Of a DNA stretch of 64,000 nucleotides, positions 28,620-38,317 are shown one piece after another (within the stretch, counting starts at the first letter, position 1; every line of letters starts with the position of its first letter). The stretch is taken from contig JAUZNZ010000015.1 of the NCBI GenBank assembly GCA_030706735.1, forward strand, positions 54,998 to 118,997. Direction: 5' to 3'. The translations under genes and the position numbers were made by a program. The DNA comes from Bacteroidota bacterium. Its GTDB lineage: Bacteria > Bacteroidota > Bacteroidia > Chitinophagales > Chitinophagaceae. Below the pieces are notes generated by a model that ran no database searches, was not told where the DNA came from, and saw only the letters and a list, made by a program, of their open reading frames with translations.

Positions 28620-29573
28620 TCAAAACACCGCCTTCACTGCATTCCAAATAACCTTCGGCTTGCCGAGCGTGTAGTAGTGGAGCACCGGTACGCCCGCTTT
28701 TTTCAACTCCTTGCTCTGGTGGATCAGCCACTCGGTACCTACCTGCTCGATCTCTGCGTCACTCTTGCATCTCAGGATGGCATTGGAGAGATCGGTGGGC
28801 AGATCCACATGGAAGACCTTCGGCAGCATGGTGAGCTGCTTCCTGTTGGTAATGGGCTTCAGCCCGGGGATGATGGGCACATTGATGCCCTGGTCGCGGC
28901 AGGTCTTCACGAAGTCGAAGTATTTCTGATTATCGAAGAACATCTGTGTCGTGATGTACTCGGCGCCCGCATCCACCTTGGCCTTCAGGTACATCAGGTC
29001 CGTGTCCAGGTTGGGGGCTTCAAAATGTTTTTCCGGGTAGCCGGCCACGCCGATGCAAAAGTCGGTCTTGCTGCCGTTCTTGATATCTTCTTCAATATAA
29101 ATGCCCTGGTTGAGGCAGACCACCTGCTTCAGCAGGTCGATGGCATAGGCATGCCCGCCGGGCTCGGGCTCGAAGGAAGATTCATTCTTTGCCGCATCGC
29201 CACGCAGCACCAACACATTATCCACGCCCAGAAAATGCAGGTCGATGAGGGCGTCTTCAGTCTCCCGTTTGGCAAAACCGCCGCAAATGAGATGCGGCAC
29301 GGCATCCACCTGGTAGTGGTTCATGATCGCGGCGCAGATGCCGACCGTGCCGGGCCTCTTCCGTACTTCCACCTTCTCAAATGTGCCATCCGCCTTCTTC
29401 TTGAACATGGTCTCGCTACGATGGTAAGTCACATTGATGAAGCTTGGCTTGAACTCCATCAACGGATCGAGATGATCGTAAATGGAGCTGATCGTCTTTC
29501 CTTTCAGGGGGGGGAGTATCTCAAACGAAACGCAGGTGCCTTTCGCTTGCTTTATCAGTTCGATAACCTTCAT
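28620..29573 (-). CDS. metF: 5,10-methylenetetrahydrofolate reductase
   Basis: A 317-residue FAD enzyme that makes 5-methyl-THF for methionine synthesis. The family run VSFEILPPLKGK (catalytic Glu) appears at about residue 15, then FINVTYH, HLICGG, VLRGD and AGYPEKHFEAPN, and QMFFDNQKYFDFV. I chose the ATG at 29573 (MKVIELIKQAKG); the in-frame ATG at 29639 adds 22 residues of repeat-like sequence. It is convergent with the parvulin gene and divergent from lptB. Confidence 0.94.
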   Translation of the reverse strand: MKVIELIKQAKGTCVSFEILPPLKGKTISSIYDHLDPLMEFKPSFINVTYHRSETMFKKKADGTFEKVEVRKRPGTVGICAAIMNHYQVDAVPHLICGGFAKRETEDALIDLHFLGVDNVLVLRGDAAKNESSFEPEPGGHAYAIDLLKQVVCLNQGIYIEEDIKNGSKTDFCIGVAGYPEKHFEAPNLDTDLMYLKAKVDAGAEYITTQMFFDNQKYFDFVKTCRDQGINVPIIPGLKPITNRKQLTMLPKVFHVDLPTDLSNAILRCKSDAEIEQVGTEWLIHQSKELKKAGVPVLHYYTLGKPKVIWNAVKAVF

Positions 29574-29616
29574 GGGCTGAATAAATAATCTGCAAACATA
29601 CACCCTTTTTTCCTGA

Positions 29617-29750
29617 GCTGCAAGCCTTCTGAGCTTCATGCCCTCTGAGCCTCAGCCCTGATACTCCAAGCTGCAAACCGGCTTTTACCAATATTTCTTA
29701 AATCGTTTATAATTTCATGATTTGAGGCTTGCAGCTTGTAGCTTGTAGCC
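29617..29750. repeat. Degenerate heptad repeats between metF and lptB
   Basis: The divergent spacer is built from words of about 7 bp related to AGCTTGT/GCAAGCC. AGGCTTG-CAGCTTG-TAGCTTG-TAGCCTA (29726 on) is the clearest run, and AGCTGCAAGCC near 29617 is its inverted partner (11 bp). Similar words occur at 1940-1955. No CRISPR-like spacers are present. Confidence 0.45.
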
Positions 29751-29758
29751 TATTTTTG
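29751..29758 (+). promoter_or_regulatory. -7 box of lptB (leaderless-type)
   Basis: TATTTTTG matches TAnnTTTG with CTTG 19 bp upstream (29728-29731). It ends 4 bp before the ATG at 29763. Confidence 0.5.
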
Positions 29759-29762
29759 CCTC

Positions 29763-30569
<807 letters not shown>

Positions 30570-30607
30570 GGTTTCGCCGTTTCCCAATCATTCTCTATTT
30601 TGCCAAG

Positions 30608-32128
30608 GTGAAACTACTGAGCCCGGCCATATCGAGGTTAGCGCGCTGGCGCTTGTGGCGCATTGAACAGTGGAGGCAGGATCCGGTGGCTGTTCAACGC
30701 CAGGTACTGCAGGATTTGGTCTCTTCCGCCCAATACACGGAATTCGGACGGAAATACAACTTTTCAGACATCTTCTCCATTCGCGAATTCAAGCAGGCCA
30801 TTCCCATCCATGAGTACGACGACCTAAAGCCTTATATCCAACGGATCATGAACGGCGAGCAGAATATCCTCTGGAATACGCCCATCAGTTGGTTCGCAAA
30901 GAGCAGCGGCACGACCAGCGACAAGAGCAAATTCATCCCGGTAAGCGAGGAGAGCCTCCAGGACGGCCACTATAAAGGCGCCAAGGACGTGCTGACGATG
31001 TACTACAATTTCAATCCCGAGTCCGATCTCCTGACCGGCAAAGGCCTCGTGATCGGCGGCAGTCATACCGTGCACCAGGTGAATGAGGACGTCCATTATG
31101 GCGACCTGAGCGCTGTACTGCTACAAAACTCGCCATTCTGGGGCCACTGGATCAGGACCCCGGAATTGAGCATCGCCCTGCTCGACGAATGGGAGAACAA
31201 GATCGAAAGATTGGCCAGGAATACCATTACTGAAAATGTCACCTCCATTTCAGGCGTGCCTACCTGGACCCTCGTCCTGATACGACGCATCCTGGAAATG
31301 ACCGGCAAGAGCTGCCTTGCCGAGGTCTGGCCTTCACTGGAACTCTATATCCATGGCGGCGTATCCTTCACGCCCTACCAGGAACAATTCCGCAACCTCA
31401 TCGGCAAGGATATCCACTATCTCGACATGTATAATGCCAGCGAAGGATTTTTCGCGGCCCAGGCCGATCCGAACGACGACGGGATGCTCCTGTTCCTTGA
31501 CCATGGGGTCTTCATGGAATTCATGCCGGTAGAGGAGTATGGCAAAACAAATCCCGGAACGATCGGGCTCCAGGAGGTCGAGCTCGGCAAACAGTACGCC
31601 ACCGTTATCAACACGAATGGCGGCTTGTGGCGCTACCTGCTGGGCGACACGATCCAATTCACCAGCCTTTCCCCATTCCGTATCAAGGTCAGCGGTCGCC
31701 TGAAACATTTCATCAATGCCTTCGGCGAAGAGGTGATCGTCGACAACTCGGACAAGGCCATGGCCATCGCCTGCCAGCGAACGGGCGCCGTGGTCAACGA
31801 TTACACCGCCGCCCCGGTCTATTTCTCGGACAAGGGCAATGGGGCTCATGAATGGCTGGTGGAATTTGAAAAGGAACCGGAAGATATTACCCGCTTCACC
31901 CACGAACTCGACAACGCGCTGAAGAGCATTAACAGTGACTATGAGGCGAAACGTCACAAGGATATCGCATTGGGCATGCCCCGGCTGAAGGTCCTGGAAA
32001 AAGGGGTTTTCTCCACCTGGCTGAAGAGCAAAGGCAAACTCGGCGGACAGCACAAAGTGCCGCGCCTCTCCAATGACCGGAAATATATCGACGAGATCAC
32101 CGCCATGTTCCTCAGCGCGCGGACCTGA
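30608..32128 (+). CDS. GH3-superfamily acyl-adenylating enzyme
   Basis: A 506-residue protein of the GH3 auxin-promoter-like family, part of the ANL adenylation superfamily (not glycoside hydrolase family 3). The ATP-binding motif SSGTTSDKSKFIPV lies near residue 99, followed by YNASEGFFA and the C-terminal RLKHFINAFGEEV. Bacterial members are thought to form acyl-AMP and acyl-amino-acid or acyl-thioester products; the substrate is unknown. GTG start at 30608, 38 bp after lptB. A TATTTTG box lies 5 bp upstream. The 3' end overlaps the convergent membrane-protein gene by 17 bp. Confidence 0.88.
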   Translation: MKLLSPAISRLARWRLWRIEQWRQDPVAVQRQVLQDLVSSAQYTEFGRKYNFSDIFSIREFKQAIPIHEYDDLKPYIQRIMNGEQNILWNTPISWFAKSSGTTSDKSKFIPVSEESLQDGHYKGAKDVLTMYYNFNPESDLLTGKGLVIGGSHTVHQVNEDVHYGDLSAVLLQNSPFWGHWIRTPELSIALLDEWENKIERLARNTITENVTSISGVPTWTLVLIRRILEMTGKSCLAEVWPSLELYIHGGVSFTPYQEQFRNLIGKDIHYLDMYNASEGFFAAQADPNDDGMLLFLDHGVFMEFMPVEEYGKTNPGTIGLQEVELGKQYATVINTNGGLWRYLLGDTIQFTSLSPFRIKVSGRLKHFINAFGEEVIVDNSDKAMAIACQRTGAVVNDYTAAPVYFSDKGNGAHEWLVEFEKEPEDITRFTHELDNALKSINSDYEAKRHKDIALGMPRLKVLEKGVFSTWLKSKGKLGGQHKVPRLSNDRKYIDEITAMFLSART

Positions 32129-33428
32129 GGGCGCCCGGCGCAGGATCGTTTGGTTGCCTGCTCACCACGAACGCGACCAGGATCAGGCTCACGAAAGACG
32201 AAGTATAGAAAAGATAGAGATACGGCACGTCGATGAAAGAATAAAAGACCACCAGGCTCATCTTCAGCGCCGCCAGCGGAACATTGGCGAACTCCCGCGT
32301 ACGCCCGCGAAAATAACTGATCAGCACGAACAAGGAGGGGACGATAAAGCTCAGCGCAACCAGGAAACCATGCAGCAAGGCGATCCTCGAAGGCCCGAAG
32401 AAACCGGCAAACCCCAGGCTGCTGGAAAATACGTCCGGGCTGTCCTGCCATACGATCGCGGCAAAGCGTATATAATTTCCCGGTAGTTTTGCCAGGCTCA
32501 TGAACCTATCCCATCCCACAGGCATTAGGAATAACAGGAGAAAACAGACCAGGCCCACCAGGGTGAACAGGACCGCCTGCCTTCCTTTCCGGTGCAGGAA
32601 CAGATATAACAGGTAGGCCGGTATCCAGCCCACCAGGGCATACCGGCTCAGCATACAAAGCGATACCGCAATCCCCGTAAGCAAGACATTGCCCGACAAG
32701 AGGGCCAGGACAAGCAGCACATAGTATGCGATGACTACGCCTTCTTCCGACACGGTGATCACGCCGGGCATGTCGTCGGCGAATATCCACCAGAACAGGA
32801 CGAAGGCCAGGACGCCGGTTAGGAAGGAGGTATAGTTCCGCCGCTCCGGCCGGTAGATGAACAGGAAAATGCCGAAGGAGAACAACAAGCCGGCTACGGT
32901 GATCCAGCGCATGTCGATGTCGAACAGTACCGCCAGCGTAAAGGGCTGCCACATCGCAGGCAGATAGATTGGCTGCACGCCATTCCAGATCGAAGGGATC
33001 GTATCATAGATATGCGTCCAATGCCCGGCCAGGAATCGCTGGTCCATTACCTTGATGATGGGCAGCATATCGGCATAGTTGATGTCTAGAGGGATCTCAT
33101 CGAACCAATAGCGGCAAAGCGTGTGCATGCACAGGGCCAGCAACGCGAGCACGATCAGTTTGTACTGATGGGTCCGCGTGAACCAACCCGTCAAACCTTT
33201 CCCCGGTTGCCGGCGAAGAATGGTCAATTCAAGCCGCGGGAAGTACAGCAACAAGACAGCCAGGGCGGTACCGGCCAGGAAATAAGGGACAGCCAGGAAC
33301 GGCGCCGCCCGCGGCGCCTTCAAACCATAGGTCACGCAGAGGGTTTCCAGGGCAAATGCGGCGACAAGAAGGGATCTGAGGTGCTTTTGGCCGGGCATAG
33401 GCTGCTTAATAGATGCAAATAAAAACAA
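32112..33428 (-). CDS. Polytopic membrane protein, GT-C-glycosyltransferase-like
   Basis: A 438-residue protein with about 10-12 membrane segments. An acidic loop after the second or third helix, DEIPLDINYADMLPIIKVMD, resembles the catalytic first loop of GT-C (dolichol-phosphate-mannose-like) transferases. I cannot name a family more exactly. The start may be at 33428 or at the ATG at 33398 (MPGQKHLRSLL). It overlaps the GH3-superfamily gene by 17 bp at the 3' end and is divergent from fabG. Confidence 0.65.
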   Translation of the reverse strand: MFLFASIKQPMPGQKHLRSLLVAAFALETLCVTYGLKAPRAAPFLAVPYFLAGTALAVLLLYFPRLELTILRRQPGKGLTGWFTRTHQYKLIVLALLALCMHTLCRYWFDEIPLDINYADMLPIIKVMDQRFLAGHWTHIYDTIPSIWNGVQPIYLPAMWQPFTLAVLFDIDMRWITVAGLLFSFGIFLFIYRPERRNYTSFLTGVLAFVLFWWIFADDMPGVITVSEEGVVIAYYVLLVLALLSGNVLLTGIAVSLCMLSRYALVGWIPAYLLYLFLHRKGRQAVLFTLVGLVCFLLLFLMPVGWDRFMSLAKLPGNYIRFAAIVWQDSPDVFSSSLGFAGFFGPSRIALLHGFLVALSFIVPSLFVLISYFRGRTREFANVPLAALKMSLVVFYSFIDVPYLYLFYTSSFVSLILVAFVVSRQPNDPAPGALRSAR

Positions 33429-33440
33429 ATTCTGTAATTC

Positions 33441-33474
33441 TATTATCTTGCAGCCCTTATTATCTTGCAGCCCG
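33441..33474 (+). repeat. 17-bp tandem duplication at the fabG promoter
   Basis: TATTATCTTGCAGCCC occurs twice in direct succession (33441-33456 and 33458-33473, unit 17 bp). Each copy holds TATCTTG, close to a TAnnTTTG box, about 40-50 bp before the ATG, so the duplication may give two tandem promoters. Confidence 0.55.
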
Positions 33475-33499
33475 GAACAATTTATAAAACGAATTGCAC

Positions 33500-34249
33500 A
33501 TGAAACTATTGGAAAATAAGGTCGTCCTCATTACCGGCGCAAGCCGCGGGATCGGCGAAGCGATTGCCCTCACCTTTGCGGAACACGGGGCGCACATCGC
33601 ATTCTCCTACCGGACCAGTGACGAAAAGGCAAAGGCGCTGGAGGACAAGCTGAAGGGATTGGGCGTAAAGGCGAAGGCCTATAAAAGCAATGCGGGCGAC
33701 TATGCGCAGTGTGAAACCATGGTCAATGATGCGGTCAAAGAGTTCGGTACGATCGACGTCTGCGTGAACAATGCGGGCATTTCCAAAGATAATCTCCTGC
33801 TGCGCCTGACCCCCGAACAATGGGATGAAGTGATGGAGACGAACCTCAAGAGCGTTTACAATATGACCAAGCAGGTCATCCGCCCCATGATGAAGGCGAG
33901 AAAGGGATCGATCATCAATATGAGCTCGATCGTCGGTATTCGCGGCAACGCCGGTCAAAGCAGCTATGCGGCCTCCAAGGCGGGGATCATCGGCTTCACC
34001 AAATCGATAGCCCTCGAGCTCGGCAGCCGCAACATCCGTTGCAATGCGATCGCGCCGGGCTTCATCGAAACGGATATGACCCAATATCTCAAGGACGGGG
34101 AAGCCTCCAAAGCCTTTCTCGAAAAGATACCGCTGGGACGCTTCGGGAGCGGCGAAGAGATCGCCAACACGACCCTCTTCCTGGCCAGCGACCTGAGTTC
34201 CTACATTACGGGGCAGGTGATCAGCGCCTGCGGCGGATTGAATATCTGA
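33500..34249 (+). CDS. fabG: 3-oxoacyl-ACP reductase FabG
   Basis: A 249-residue classical short-chain dehydrogenase that reduces 3-oxoacyl-ACP in fatty-acid synthesis. The TGASRGIG cofactor motif (about 13), the catalytic NNAG, Ser in MSSIVG and YAASK are present, as is the C-terminal SSYITGQVISACGGLN of FabG. The ATG at 33500 is the true start. It ends 26 bp from the convergent hydratase gene, with a TCGCCG/CGGCGA stem in the spacer. Confidence 0.92.
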   Translation: MKLLENKVVLITGASRGIGEAIALTFAEHGAHIAFSYRTSDEKAKALEDKLKGLGVKAKAYKSNAGDYAQCETMVNDAVKEFGTIDVCVNNAGISKDNLLLRLTPEQWDEVMETNLKSVYNMTKQVIRPMMKARKGSIINMSSIVGIRGNAGQSSYAASKAGIIGFTKSIALELGSRNIRCNAIAPGFIETDMTQYLKDGEASKAFLEKIPLGRFGSGEEIANTTLFLASDLSSYITGQVISACGGLNI

Positions 34250-34251
34250 GA

Positions 34252-34272
34252 TCGCCGCGTGCGCCACGGCGA
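34252..34272. terminator. GC stem between convergent fabG and hydratase genes
   Basis: TCGCCG (34252-34257) and CGGCGA (34267-34272) are exact inverted arms with a 9-nt loop. There is no T-run, so it is at best a weak bidirectional terminator. Confidence 0.4.
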
Positions 34273-34275
34273 CCC

Positions 34276-35046
34276 CTATTTTTTCTTGAACTTCTGGATC
34301 GCATTCCTGCTGAACTCACTCAGGACGAGCTTGCCGCTGATATGCGCCCTTTCCGACAGAAGCCGGTCCCAATGCTCGGTCCCCTTCCAGTACATTTCCT
34401 TCATCCGCGCCATCGCCTCGGGATTGGCATGCGCCAGGTTATCGGCCAGGCGGCGAATGGATTCATCCATCGTCGCCACGTCGGCATAGAGTTCGGCATA
34501 CAGGCCATGACGCCTGGCCCAGTCGGCGCTGCGAAACATCGACGCATCGATCGAGAGATGGCTGAATGCCGCCAAACCCATCTTCCTTTCCACGGCGGGC
34601 CCGACGACAAAGGGGCCGATGCCTACAGCCAGCTCGCTTAATTTGATCTCCGCTCCTTCCATCGCGATCGCATAGTCCGCCGCGGCGGCCAGACCCACGC
34701 CACCGCCCACGCATTTGCCCTGGATGCGCGCGATGATGAATTGAGGACATTTGCGCATGGCATTGATCAGGTTGGCAAAGCCGCTGAAGAACTGGAATCC
34801 CTGTTCTTCATTCTTCACCGCCAACAGTTCGTCGAAGGAGGCGCCCGCGCAGAACGCCCGGTCGCCGCCGGAGCGCAGAATGATGACCCTCGTCTCGTCG
34901 TCATCCCCGGCGGCATGGATCTGCCAGGTCAACTCTTCCAGTAAAGCGCGCGGCAACGAGTTGCTCTGGGGATGGGAGAACGCAATGGTCGTCACACCGT
35001 TGTGCCGCTCCACGCTGACATGCCCTTCTTTGAATTCGCGTATCAT
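34276..35046 (-). CDS. Enoyl-CoA hydratase/isomerase-family protein linked to paaZ
   Basis: A 256-residue crotonase. The oxyanion hole is seen in FCAGASFDEL (about 66) and GKCVGGGVGLAAAADYAIA. One catalytic Glu may be that of LSELAVGIGPFV, but the second glycine-rich GGT segment is changed to GPAVERKMG, so the reaction may differ from plain hydration. Its ATG overlaps the paaZ stop (ATGA), so the two are co-translated. It may serve as the PaaF-like hydratase of phenylacetate catabolism; that role is inferred from position. Confidence 0.8.
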   Translation of the reverse strand: MIREFKEGHVSVERHNGVTTIAFSHPQSNSLPRALLEELTWQIHAAGDDDETRVIILRSGGDRAFCAGASFDELLAVKNEEQGFQFFSGFANLINAMRKCPQFIIARIQGKCVGGGVGLAAAADYAIAMEGAEIKLSELAVGIGPFVVGPAVERKMGLAAFSHLSIDASMFRSADWARRHGLYAELYADVATMDESIRRLADNLAHANPEAMARMKEMYWKGTEHWDRLLSERAHISGKLVLSEFSRNAIQKFKKK

Positions 35047-37112
35047 ATTGAATCCGTTATTTTTTGCACCATCGTCAGGATCGTCGCGATCGCGACACTC
35101 TCACCGGTCTCGTCATAAACGTCCACAACCCATTTGACGATGCCCCGCGGGATATCCGTTGGCTCTCTCTTCTCCTGCTCGATCTTTTCCTTGCAGGTCA
35201 GCTTCACGCCGATCGTCGCCCCGGCATAGACGGGCTTTAGGAAGCGGCATTCCTCCAGGCCATAGTTCAGCATCACCGGGCCCTTGGCCGCATCGACGAA
35301 AAGGCCGGCGGCCGCGCTCAGGATAAAATAACCATGGGCCACGGGCTTCTCGAACAACGTGCCTTCAAGGGAAGTATGGTCGGTATGCGCATAGAAATGA
35401 TCCCAGCTCACATTGGCAAAATTGACGATATCGGCTTCGGTCACCGTCCGCTTGTGCGTGACCACGGTATCTCCTATCCGCAATTCCTCGAAGTATTTCC
35501 GGAAGGGATGTTTATCGCCGGTGGTCTGACGGGCATGGGGCTGATAGACATTCGTCAGCGCGGTAATGACCGAGGGCGATCCCTGCACGGCCACCCGCTG
35601 CATATAGTGCTTCACGCCACGGATGCCGCCCATCTCCTCGCCTCCCCCGGCACGACCCGGACCGCCATGCACCAGTAAAGGCAGGGGACTTCCATGACCC
35701 GTGCTCTCCGCCGCGCATTCAGCATTCAGCACGAGGATGCGGCCATGATGAGTAGCCGCCCCCAATACATATTCCCTGGCTATCGAAGGATCGGACGTCA
35801 CGATCGAGCTGCACAATGAGCCCTTTCCCATTTTGGATAGCGCAATGGCCGCATCGGTACCCGAATAGGGCATGATCGTACTGACCGGACCGAAGGCCTC
35901 GACGTTATGCGGCTCTTCATGGTCGAATGGGCGCTCATTCAAAAGCAGCAGGGGACTTAAAAAGGCGCCCTTCCCGGCATCGGCGTCCACTAGCTGCCCG
36001 TTTAGCAGGGAGCTGTCGAGCGAACCGTGGAGGATCTGTGAGCTCGCCAGTAATTTGGCCACCTGCCCCAGCACTTCTTCCCGTTGCGAACGTCCGGCCA
36101 GGGGGCCCATCCGCACCTTTTCATTCTCGGGATTGCCGATAACGGTCTGCGACAGGGCCTTGCTCAACGCCTTCCATGCGTCTTCCATCTTATTCTCCGG
36201 TACAAAGATCCGGCGTATCGCGGTACACTTCTGTCCTGCCTTCACCGTCATCTCCCTTCGCACTTCTTTGATGAACAGGTCCCATTCCGGCATCCCGGGC
36301 TCCACATCCTGTCCCAGCACAAGGCAATTCAGCGAGTCGGCTTCCATCGTGAAGGGAACGCTCTCCGCCAGCACCCTCGGATGAGCGCGAAGCATCTGGC
36401 CGGTAGTCGCCGACCCGGTAAAGGTCACGACATCCTGGGACTGTACATGGTCCAACAGGTCGCCGGCGCTGCCGCAGATCAACTGCAAGGCCCCGGAGGG
36501 CAGGATGCCCGAACCGATGATCTCACGCACCACCGCCTCGGTGAGATAGGAGGTAATGGTCGCAGGTTTTACTACGGCCGGCATGCCCGCCAACAAATTG
36601 ACCGCGATCTTTTCGAGCATTCCCCAAACGGGAAAGTTGAATGCATTGATATGGATCGCCACCCCTTCGCGCGGGACCAGGATATGCTGTCCCATGAAGG
36701 TTCCACCCTTGCCCAACGGCAATCCCTCTCCATCCGTGCAGAAGGTCTCATTGGGGAACTTGCGGCGCAGGGAGGCATAAGAAAATAGATTGCCGATCCC
36801 TCCTTCGAGGTCGATCCAACTGTCCGCACGCGTCGCGCCGGTTTGATAGCTGACGCGATAGAATTTCTCGAGGCGGTCCTTATCGCGTAGATAAAGGGCC
36901 AATGCGCGAAGCATCCGGCCTCTCTCCGGGAAGGTCATTTTGCGCAAGGCAGGATTTCCGGTGCGCCGTCCGTAATCCAGCATTCCGGCCATGTCCAGTC
37001 CCTTGGTCCCGGCCCTTGCAATCTCCTGTCCGGTGACCGCATGGTACAATGGCTGCCCTTCTCCTTCGCCCTGGACCCACCTGCCCCCGATATAATTTCC
37101 CAGCCTATCCAT
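35043..37112 (-). CDS. paaZ: Bifunctional oxepin-CoA hydrolase/semialdehyde dehydrogenase PaaZ
   Basis: A 689-residue fusion with an N-terminal aldehyde dehydrogenase (cofactor site FTGSATTG, catalytic Cys in AGQKCTAIRR near 290, LNAECAAES) and a C-terminal MaoC-type (R)-hydratase (NFANVSWDHFYAHTD with catalytic Asp/His, and the VAHGYFILSAAAGLF core). It opens the oxepin ring and oxidises the resulting aldehyde. Fused length is as in E. coli PaaZ. Unlike the other paa genes it lies 25 kb away with its own promoter, and I see no copy of the dyad upstream. Confidence 0.95.
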   Translation of the reverse strand: MDRLGNYIGGRWVQGEGEGQPLYHAVTGQEIARAGTKGLDMAGMLDYGRRTGNPALRKMTFPERGRMLRALALYLRDKDRLEKFYRVSYQTGATRADSWIDLEGGIGNLFSYASLRRKFPNETFCTDGEGLPLGKGGTFMGQHILVPREGVAIHINAFNFPVWGMLEKIAVNLLAGMPAVVKPATITSYLTEAVVREIIGSGILPSGALQLICGSAGDLLDHVQSQDVVTFTGSATTGQMLRAHPRVLAESVPFTMEADSLNCLVLGQDVEPGMPEWDLFIKEVRREMTVKAGQKCTAIRRIFVPENKMEDAWKALSKALSQTVIGNPENEKVRMGPLAGRSQREEVLGQVAKLLASSQILHGSLDSSLLNGQLVDADAGKGAFLSPLLLLNERPFDHEEPHNVEAFGPVSTIMPYSGTDAAIALSKMGKGSLCSSIVTSDPSIAREYVLGAATHHGRILVLNAECAAESTGHGSPLPLLVHGGPGRAGGGEEMGGIRGVKHYMQRVAVQGSPSVITALTNVYQPHARQTTGDKHPFRKYFEELRIGDTVVTHKRTVTEADIVNFANVSWDHFYAHTDHTSLEGTLFEKPVAHGYFILSAAAGLFVDAAKGPVMLNYGLEECRFLKPVYAGATIGVKLTCKEKIEQEKREPTDIPRGIVKWVVDVYDETGESVAIATILTMVQKITDSI

Positions 37113-37257
37113 AGCACAATCGTTTAATAAGGAACGAATTTAGTTGAAAACTTCAATTCAACGGCCGCGGATCAACCAACCGGCCGCTTTCAACTCCCAA
37201 CGGATGCCAGTCTGTCATTAAAACGGATTTGGTCGGCCTTTTGAACTCCTTCCCTCC

Positions 37258-38280
37258 ATGGAAAATACGAACACTCTCTTCGGGCCGGGTCTCTCCGGGC
37301 CGACTTTTCTTAGTCATGCCCCGGCGGCGGACGCGGAACTCCTCGATGCCTATTCCCGCACAATCACCGGCGTGGTCGCGCAGGTTGCCGAAAGCGTCGT
37401 GCATATTCAGGTGCAAAAACCGGTAAAGGATGCCAGGACAAAGCAGGAACAGCTGGCTCCGGCGGCCGGATCCGGATTTATCATCTCGACGGATGGTTTT
37501 GTGGTGACCAATAACCACGTCATCGACGGCGCAAAGGAAATAAAAGTGGCGCTGGCCGACGGCCGGAGCGTCAATGCGGATCTCAAGGGAGCCGATCCTT
37601 CTACCGATATCGCCGTGCTGAAGATCTATGCGACGGGTTTGAAGGCCCTGTCCTTTGCCAATTCTGATGCATTGCAGCCGGGCCAGATCGCCATCGCTAT
37701 CGGCAACCCGCTGGGTTTGCACCACACCGTGACGGCCGGGGTCGTCAGCGCGCTCGGAAGGACCCTCCGGGCGAACAATGGACGGCTCATCGACGATATC
37801 ATCCAGACGGATGCCTCCCTGAACCCCGGCAACTCGGGCGGCCCGCTGGTCAATTCGGCCGGTCAGGTCATCGGCGTCAATACGGCCACGATCCTTTCCG
37901 CACAGGGGCTCTGCTTTGCCGTCTCCTCCAATCTGGCCGCATTCGTGGCCGGTAAGCTCATCATGGAGGGACGGGTTAAACGGGCATACCTGGGCATCGC
38001 CGGCCAGCTCGTCAATCTGACAGGACGGATGGTCGCTGCCAACCGACTTGAAAAGGGGACGGGCGTCTATGTCTATGAGGTCGTTCCGGATCAGCCGGTG
38101 CGAAACCAGGAATTGAAGGTGGGGGATATCATCGTGGGCTTTGCCGGCAAGGCCGTAGGCAGCGTCGATGAGTTGCACAAGGAGTTGAATGAGCAGGTGA
38201 TCGGGCGGTCGGTGTCCCTGGACGTGTTGAGGAATGGGAGAAAAGTGGAATTGAGTGTGATCCCGGGCGAAATGCGTTGA
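37258..38280 (+). CDS. HtrA-like S1C serine protease with PDZ domain, no signal peptide
   Basis: A 340-residue trypsin-like protease with one PDZ domain. The triad is His in VTNNHVIDG, Asp in STDIAVLK, and Ser in NPGNSGGPL (about 200). The PDZ covers roughly residues 245-335. No signal peptide or transmembrane segment is visible at the N-terminus (MENTNTLFGPGLSG), unlike DegP, so it may be cytoplasmic or exported otherwise. It is divergent from paaZ (145 bp) and tail to tail with adk. Confidence 0.87.
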   Translation: MENTNTLFGPGLSGPTFLSHAPAADAELLDAYSRTITGVVAQVAESVVHIQVQKPVKDARTKQEQLAPAAGSGFIISTDGFVVTNNHVIDGAKEIKVALADGRSVNADLKGADPSTDIAVLKIYATGLKALSFANSDALQPGQIAIAIGNPLGLHHTVTAGVVSALGRTLRANNGRLIDDIIQTDASLNPGNSGGPLVNSAGQVIGVNTATILSAQGLCFAVSSNLAAFVAGKLIMEGRVKRAYLGIAGQLVNLTGRMVAANRLEKGTGVYVYEVVPDQPVRNQELKVGDIIVGFAGKAVGSVDELHKELNEQVIGRSVSLDVLRNGRKVELSVIPGEMR

Positions 38281-38317
38281 CCGGGCAACCCTTCGGCCCG
38301 CGCCCGTACCCACGGCC

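Noticed and set aside
29617..29750. Possible CRISPR array in the metF-lptB spacer
   Set aside because: The repeats are heptamers without constant repeat-spacer structure, and no cas gene is present in the window.
30608..32128. Assignment of the GH3-superfamily enzyme to glycoside hydrolase family 3
   Set aside because: The name is shared but the ATP-binding SSGTTSDKSKF motif shows the adenylating GH3 superfamily, unlike the real GH3 glucosidases at 57459 and 60067.
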